Below, in pieces: positions 6,182-9,468 of a stretch of 9,468 bases of DNA. The translations under genes and the position numbers were made by a program. The stretch spans positions 1-9,468 of the forward strand of contig CANGML010000044.1 in NCBI GenBank assembly GCA_947454585.1, written 5' to 3'. Position 1 is the stretch's first letter, and every line of letters begins with the position of its first letter. The notes beneath the pieces were generated by a model. The model saw nothing but the letters and a program-made list of their open reading frames with translations, was not told the DNA's origin and ran no database searches. This DNA is from Comamonadaceae bacterium (GTDB lineage Bacteria; Pseudomonadota; Gammaproteobacteria; Burkholderiales; Burkholderiaceae_C).

Positions 6182-6400
6182 ATGCCAAAAGAACAAGTCA
6201 AAGATCAAGTGACACCATCGCGCCGTGGTTTTTTTATGGGTGCTGCTGCGGCAGGTGCCGCCGCAGCCGCGGTGACGGCCATGCCGGGCCTCAATACCCC
6301 TGCGGCTGACGTGAACAAACTCCCCCCTGCGCCAGAAAACGGCGGGGGCTACAGCTTGAGCGAACACGTCAAGCGTTACTACCAAACCACACGCGTCTAA
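6182..6400 (+). CDS. Formate dehydrogenase region TAT-target protein
   Basis: This 72-residue protein matches the small 'formate dehydrogenase region TAT target' family that sits just before fdhA in many proteobacteria. The twin-arginine motif T-P-S-R-R-G-F-F is at 11-18. A long Ala-rich hydrophobic stretch follows at about 19-34, and then a short polar remainder of roughly 38 residues ending H-V-K-R-Y-Y-Q-T-T-R-V. There is no cysteine, haem or metal motif. An A-x-A-like cleavage site is not clear, so the hydrophobic stretch may stay as a membrane anchor. Function is unknown; candidates are a small subunit or assembly factor of the dehydrogenase, exported alone or with it. The start is set by GAGGAG upstream. 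fdhA follows ten bases after its stop, so the two are surely co-transcribed. Confidence 0.9.
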   Translation: MPKEQVKDQVTPSRRGFFMGAAAAGAAAAAVTAMPGLNTPAADVNKLPPAPENGGGYSLSEHVKRYYQTTRV

Positions 6401-6410
6401 AGGTGTCCCT

Positions 6411-9374
6411 ATGTTGTTGACCCGTAAAACCGATTCTTCTCCCCGCGCTTCAGGCAGTTCAGCATTTGTTGACCGTTTGCACCGTGGACTGTCACAAGCC
6501 TTGCCCACCCTTGACCGTCGTGGTTTCTTGCGCCGTTCAGGTTTGGGCATTGGCGTGGGCCTGGCTGCCACGCAGCTGAGCTTGGTCAAGAAAGCCAATG
6601 CTTCGGGCACCTTCTCTAGCAGCGGCGCAAGCAAGATTGAAGTCAAGCGCACCGTTTGTACCCATTGCTCGGTGGGCTGCGCGGTAGACGCGGTGGTGGA
6701 GAACGGCGTTTGGGTGCGCCAAGAGCCTGTGTTTGATTCGCCCATCAACCTCGGCGCCCATTGCGCCAAAGGAGCGGCTTTGCGCGAGCATGGCCACGGC
6801 GAGTTCCGTTTGCGCTACCCCATGAAGCTGGTCAATGGCAAGTACGAGCGCATCAGCTGGGAAACTGCCCTTGACGAGATCAGCGCCAAATTGCTTGAGT
6901 TGCGCAAATCATCTGGCCCAGACAGCGTCTATTGGATTGGCTCCTCCAAGCACAACAACGAACAAGCCTACTTGCTGCGCAAGTTTGTCAGCTACTTCGG
7001 TAGCAACAACTGTGACCACCAGGCCCGTATTTGTCACTCCACCACGGTGGCGGGTGTGGCCAATACCTGGGGTTATGGCGCGATGACCAACTCGTACAAC
7101 GACATGCAAAACAGCAAGGTCGCGATGTACATCGGCTCTAACGCAGCCGAAGCGCATCCCGTCTCGATGTTGCACATGCTGCACGCCAAAGAAAACGGTT
7201 GCAAGATGATCGTGGTCGATCCACGTTTCACACGCACAGCAGCCAAGGCCGATGAGTACGTGCGCATTCGCTCAGGCTCAGACATCGCTTTCTTGTTTGG
7301 TCTTTTGCACGTCATCTTTAAGAACGGCTGGGAAGACAAAAAGTACATCAACGACCGTGTGTTCGGCATGGACAAGGTCAAAGAAGAAGTCATGGCCAAG
7401 TGGACACTCGACAAAGTCGAAGAGGTCTGCGGCGTGTCGCCTGAGCAGGTGACCCTCGTGGCCAAGATGCTGCACGAAAACAACCCAGGCACCATTGTGT
7501 GGTGTATGGGCCAAACCCAGCACACCACGGGCAACGCCATCGTGCGCGCCTCTTGCATCTTGCAGTTGGCTTTGGGCAACATCGGCAAGTCCGGCGGCGG
7601 CACCAATATTTTCCGTGGCCACGACAACGTGCAAGGCGCGACTGACGTGGGCCCTAACCCTGACTCATTGCCTGGCTACTACGGCTTGGTCGAGGGTTCA
7701 TGGAAGCACTTCGCCAAAGCCTGGGGTGTTGAATTTGATTGGATCAAAGGCCGCTTTGCGTCCCCAGCGATGATGAGCAAGCCTGGCATCACCTTGTCGC
7801 GCTGGATTGACGGCGTGATGGAGAAGAATGAGCTGATTGACCAAGACAGCAACCTCAAGGCGGTGTTCTATTGGGGCCATGCGCCCAACTCACAAACCCG
7901 TGGTTTGGAGATGAAGCGCGCCATGGACAAGCTCGACTTGTTGGTGGTGGTTGACCCCTATCCATCGGCCACGGCCGCCATGGCAGCCATGCCCGGCAAA
8001 GCCGAAGACCTCAACCCCAATCGCGCGGTGTATTTGCTGCCTGCTGCCACGCAGTTTGAAACCAGTGGCTCATGCACGGCATCGAACCGTTCGATTCAAT
8101 GGCGTGAGAAGGTCATCGAGCCTTTGTGGGAAAGCCGCTCTGACCACATGATCATGTATCAGTTGGCGCAAAAGCTTGGCTTCGGTCCTGAACTGGTGAA
8201 GAACTACAAGCTGCAAAAAGTCAAGGGCATGGACGAACCCATGGTCGAAGACATCCTGCGCGAGATCAACAAGTCGGTTTGGACTATTGGCTATACCGGT
8301 CAAAGCCCCGAGCGTTTGAAGGCCCACATGAAGAACATGCACTTGTTCGACGTGAAGACCCTCAAGTCCAAAGGCGGCAAAGACAAAGAAACGGGTTACG
8401 ACTTCGGCGGTGACTACTTTGGCTTGCCTTGGCCTTGCTGGGGCACCCCTGAACTCAAGCACCCAGGCTCGCCTAACTTGTACGACACCTCTAAACACGT
8501 CATGGAAGGTGGCGGTAACTTCCGCGCTAACTTTGGTGTGGAGCGGGAAGGTAAGAACTTGCTGGCCGAAGATGGTTCGCATTCCAAAGGTGCCGACATC
8601 ACGACAGGCTACCCTGAACTCGACCATGTGCTGCTCAAAAAGCTGGGCTGGTGGGGTGAGCTCACCGATGCTGAAAAGGCCTTGGCCGAAGGCAAGAACT
8701 GGAAAACCGACAACTCGGGCGGCATGATCCGCGTGTTCATGCAAAACCACGGTTGCCACCCCTTTGGCAACGCCAAAGCGCGTGCCGTGGTGTGGAACTT
8801 CCCAGATCCGATCCCCCAACACCGCGAGCCTTTGTATGGCACGCGTCCTGACTTGATGGAAAAGTACCCCACACACGCTGACAAAAAAGCGTTCTGGCGT
8901 CTGCCCACCTTGTACAAAACGATCCAAGACAAAAACATCGCCGACAAGGTGCACGAAAAGTTCCCCCTCATCCTCACCTCAGGTCGTTTGGTCGAGTACG
9001 AAGGTGGCGGCGAAGAGACCCGTTCCAACCCTTGGTTGGCCGAGTTGCAACAAGAAGCGTTTGTGGAAATCAACCCCGCGACAGCTTCCAAGCGTGGTAT
9101 TCGTAATGGCGAGCGCGTGTGGTTGAAGAGCCCTACCGGTGCTCGCCTGAACGTGCAGGCCTTGGTCACAGAACGCGTCGATGTGGAAACAGTGTGGATG
9201 CCCTTCCACTTCTCAGGGCGTTGGCAAGGCGAAGACATGCTCAAGTACTACCCCAAGGGCGCAGCGCCTGTGGTGCGTGGTGAAGCGGTCAACACGGCCA
9301 CCACCTATGGTTATGACAGCGTCACCATGATGCAAGAAACCAAAACCACCGTCTGCGACATCGAACGCGCCTAA
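6411..9374 (+). CDS. fdhA: Formate dehydrogenase catalytic subunit, TAT-exported, Cys-type
   Basis: This 987-residue molybdopterin oxidoreductase oxidises formate to CO2, presumably at the periplasmic face, and passes electrons to the Fe-S beta subunit encoded next. The TAT motif L-D-R-R-G-F-L is at 34-40, preceded by an unusually long polar n-region. The [4Fe-4S] domain has Cys83, Cys86, Cys90 and Cys118. The active-site loop Q-A-R-I-C-H-S-T-T-V-A at 204-214 puts Cys208 where FdnG-type enzymes have selenocysteine, next to His209. R-G-H-D-N-V-Q-G-A-T-D at 402-412 provides the likely catalytic Arg402, by analogy with E. coli FdhF Arg333. The C-terminal dinucleotide-binding domain appears from about residue 850 (L-I-L-T-S-G-R). 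Length is close to FdnG. AAAGG seven or so bases upstream supports ATG 6411. Whether it uses Mo or W cannot be told. Its chaperone is probably the TorD protein upstream. Confidence 0.97.
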   Translation: MLLTRKTDSSPRASGSSAFVDRLHRGLSQALPTLDRRGFLRRSGLGIGVGLAATQLSLVKKANASGTFSSSGASKIEVKRTVCTHCSVGCAVDAVVENGVWVRQEPVFDSPINLGAHCAKGAALREHGHGEFRLRYPMKLVNGKYERISWETALDEISAKLLELRKSSGPDSVYWIGSSKHNNEQAYLLRKFVSYFGSNNCDHQARICHSTTVAGVANTWGYGAMTNSYNDMQNSKVAMYIGSNAAEAHPVSMLHMLHAKENGCKMIVVDPRFTRTAAKADEYVRIRSGSDIAFLFGLLHVIFKNGWEDKKYINDRVFGMDKVKEEVMAKWTLDKVEEVCGVSPEQVTLVAKMLHENNPGTIVWCMGQTQHTTGNAIVRASCILQLALGNIGKSGGGTNIFRGHDNVQGATDVGPNPDSLPGYYGLVEGSWKHFAKAWGVEFDWIKGRFASPAMMSKPGITLSRWIDGVMEKNELIDQDSNLKAVFYWGHAPNSQTRGLEMKRAMDKLDLLVVVDPYPSATAAMAAMPGKAEDLNPNRAVYLLPAATQFETSGSCTASNRSIQWREKVIEPLWESRSDHMIMYQLAQKLGFGPELVKNYKLQKVKGMDEPMVEDILREINKSVWTIGYTGQSPERLKAHMKNMHLFDVKTLKSKGGKDKETGYDFGGDYFGLPWPCWGTPELKHPGSPNLYDTSKHVMEGGGNFRANFGVEREGKNLLAEDGSHSKGADITTGYPELDHVLLKKLGWWGELTDAEKALAEGKNWKTDNSGGMIRVFMQNHGCHPFGNAKARAVVWNFPDPIPQHREPLYGTRPDLMEKYPTHADKKAFWRLPTLYKTIQDKNIADKVHEKFPLILTSGRLVEYEGGGEETRSNPWLAELQQEAFVEINPATASKRGIRNGERVWLKSPTGARLNVQALVTERVDVETVWMPFHFSGRWQGEDMLKYYPKGAAPVVRGEAVNTATTYGYDSVTMMQETKTTVCDIERA

Positions 9375-9384
9375 GGAGAATTAA

Positions 9385-9468
9385 ATGGCACGCATGAAAT
9401 TTATCTGTGACGCAGAGCGTTGCATCGAGTGCAACGGTTGCGTCACCGCTTGTAAAAACGAACACGAA
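9385..9468 (+). CDS. Formate dehydrogenase Fe-S beta subunit, first 28 codons
   Basis: Only the N-terminus is present; the frame is open to the window end. It begins M-A-R-M-K-F-I-C-D and contains the ferredoxin motif C-I-E-C-N-G-C-V-T-A-C (Cys13, 16, 19, 23) followed by K-N-E-H, as in the beta subunits (FDH3B, FdnH-like) that wire FdhA to a membrane cytochrome b. A strong ribosome site AAGGAG at 9373-9378 overlaps the fdhA stop and lies six bases before this ATG, so the two genes are translationally linked. The subunit has no export signal of its own, as expected if it travels with FdhA through the TAT system. The rest of the protein, normally holding three more clusters, is outside the window. 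Confidence 0.93.
   Translation, partial: MARMKFICDAERCIECNGCVTACKNEHE

Noticed and set aside
8070..8954. A 294-codon minus-strand open frame opposite fdhA
   Set aside because: It lies wholly within fdhA and has shadow-type composition.

Overview
The window looks like a chromosomal segment of a betaproteobacterium, most likely Burkholderiales/Comamonadaceae. This rests on gene order (metG divergent from an apbC/mrp gene, then a DUF3305-DUF3306-ferredoxin-TorD-TAT target-fdhA cluster), moderately high GC and protein character. No sequence here fixes the genus. Coding density is high, and I see no mobile element, tRNA, rRNA or CRISPR array.

Layout. The 5' end of metG (methionyl-tRNA synthetase) reads leftward off the window at 708..1. 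All other genes read rightward: a small cupin protein (765-1043), the Fe-S carrier ATPase ApbC/Mrp (1131-2222), a DUF3305 protein (2231-2821), a DUF3306 protein (2811-3365), a large poly-[4Fe-4S] ferredoxin-like protein (3292-5391) and a TorD/NarJ-family chaperone (5401-6018). A 163-base intergenic region follows, strongly AT-rich in its middle and carrying two clear inverted repeats. After it come a 72-residue TAT-signal protein (6182-6400), the catalytic molybdopterin subunit of a formate dehydrogenase (6411-9374) and the first 28 codons of its Fe-S beta subunit (9385 to the window end).

How it fits together. The right half is a maturation-plus-structure locus for a TAT-exported, membrane-associated formate dehydrogenase. 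FdhA binds bis-MGD and one [4Fe-4S] cluster and has Cys (Cys208), not selenocysteine, at the active site. The TorD protein probably holds the folded or folding FdhA until it is loaded and exported. ApbC could supply Fe-S clusters. The DUF3305, DUF3306 and poly-ferredoxin proteins are cytoplasmic accessory factors of unknown role. The dyads at 6107-6157 probably control a separate promoter for the structural genes. The cytochrome b subunit expected downstream lies outside the window.

The part most worth a second look is the poly-ferredoxin. By eye it resembles an HdrA-like N-terminus, a Rossmann-like segment without its glycine motif and an MvhD-like segment stripped of cysteines, with six or more cysteine groups between and after them. 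That is an inference from pattern memory and needs a profile or structure search.
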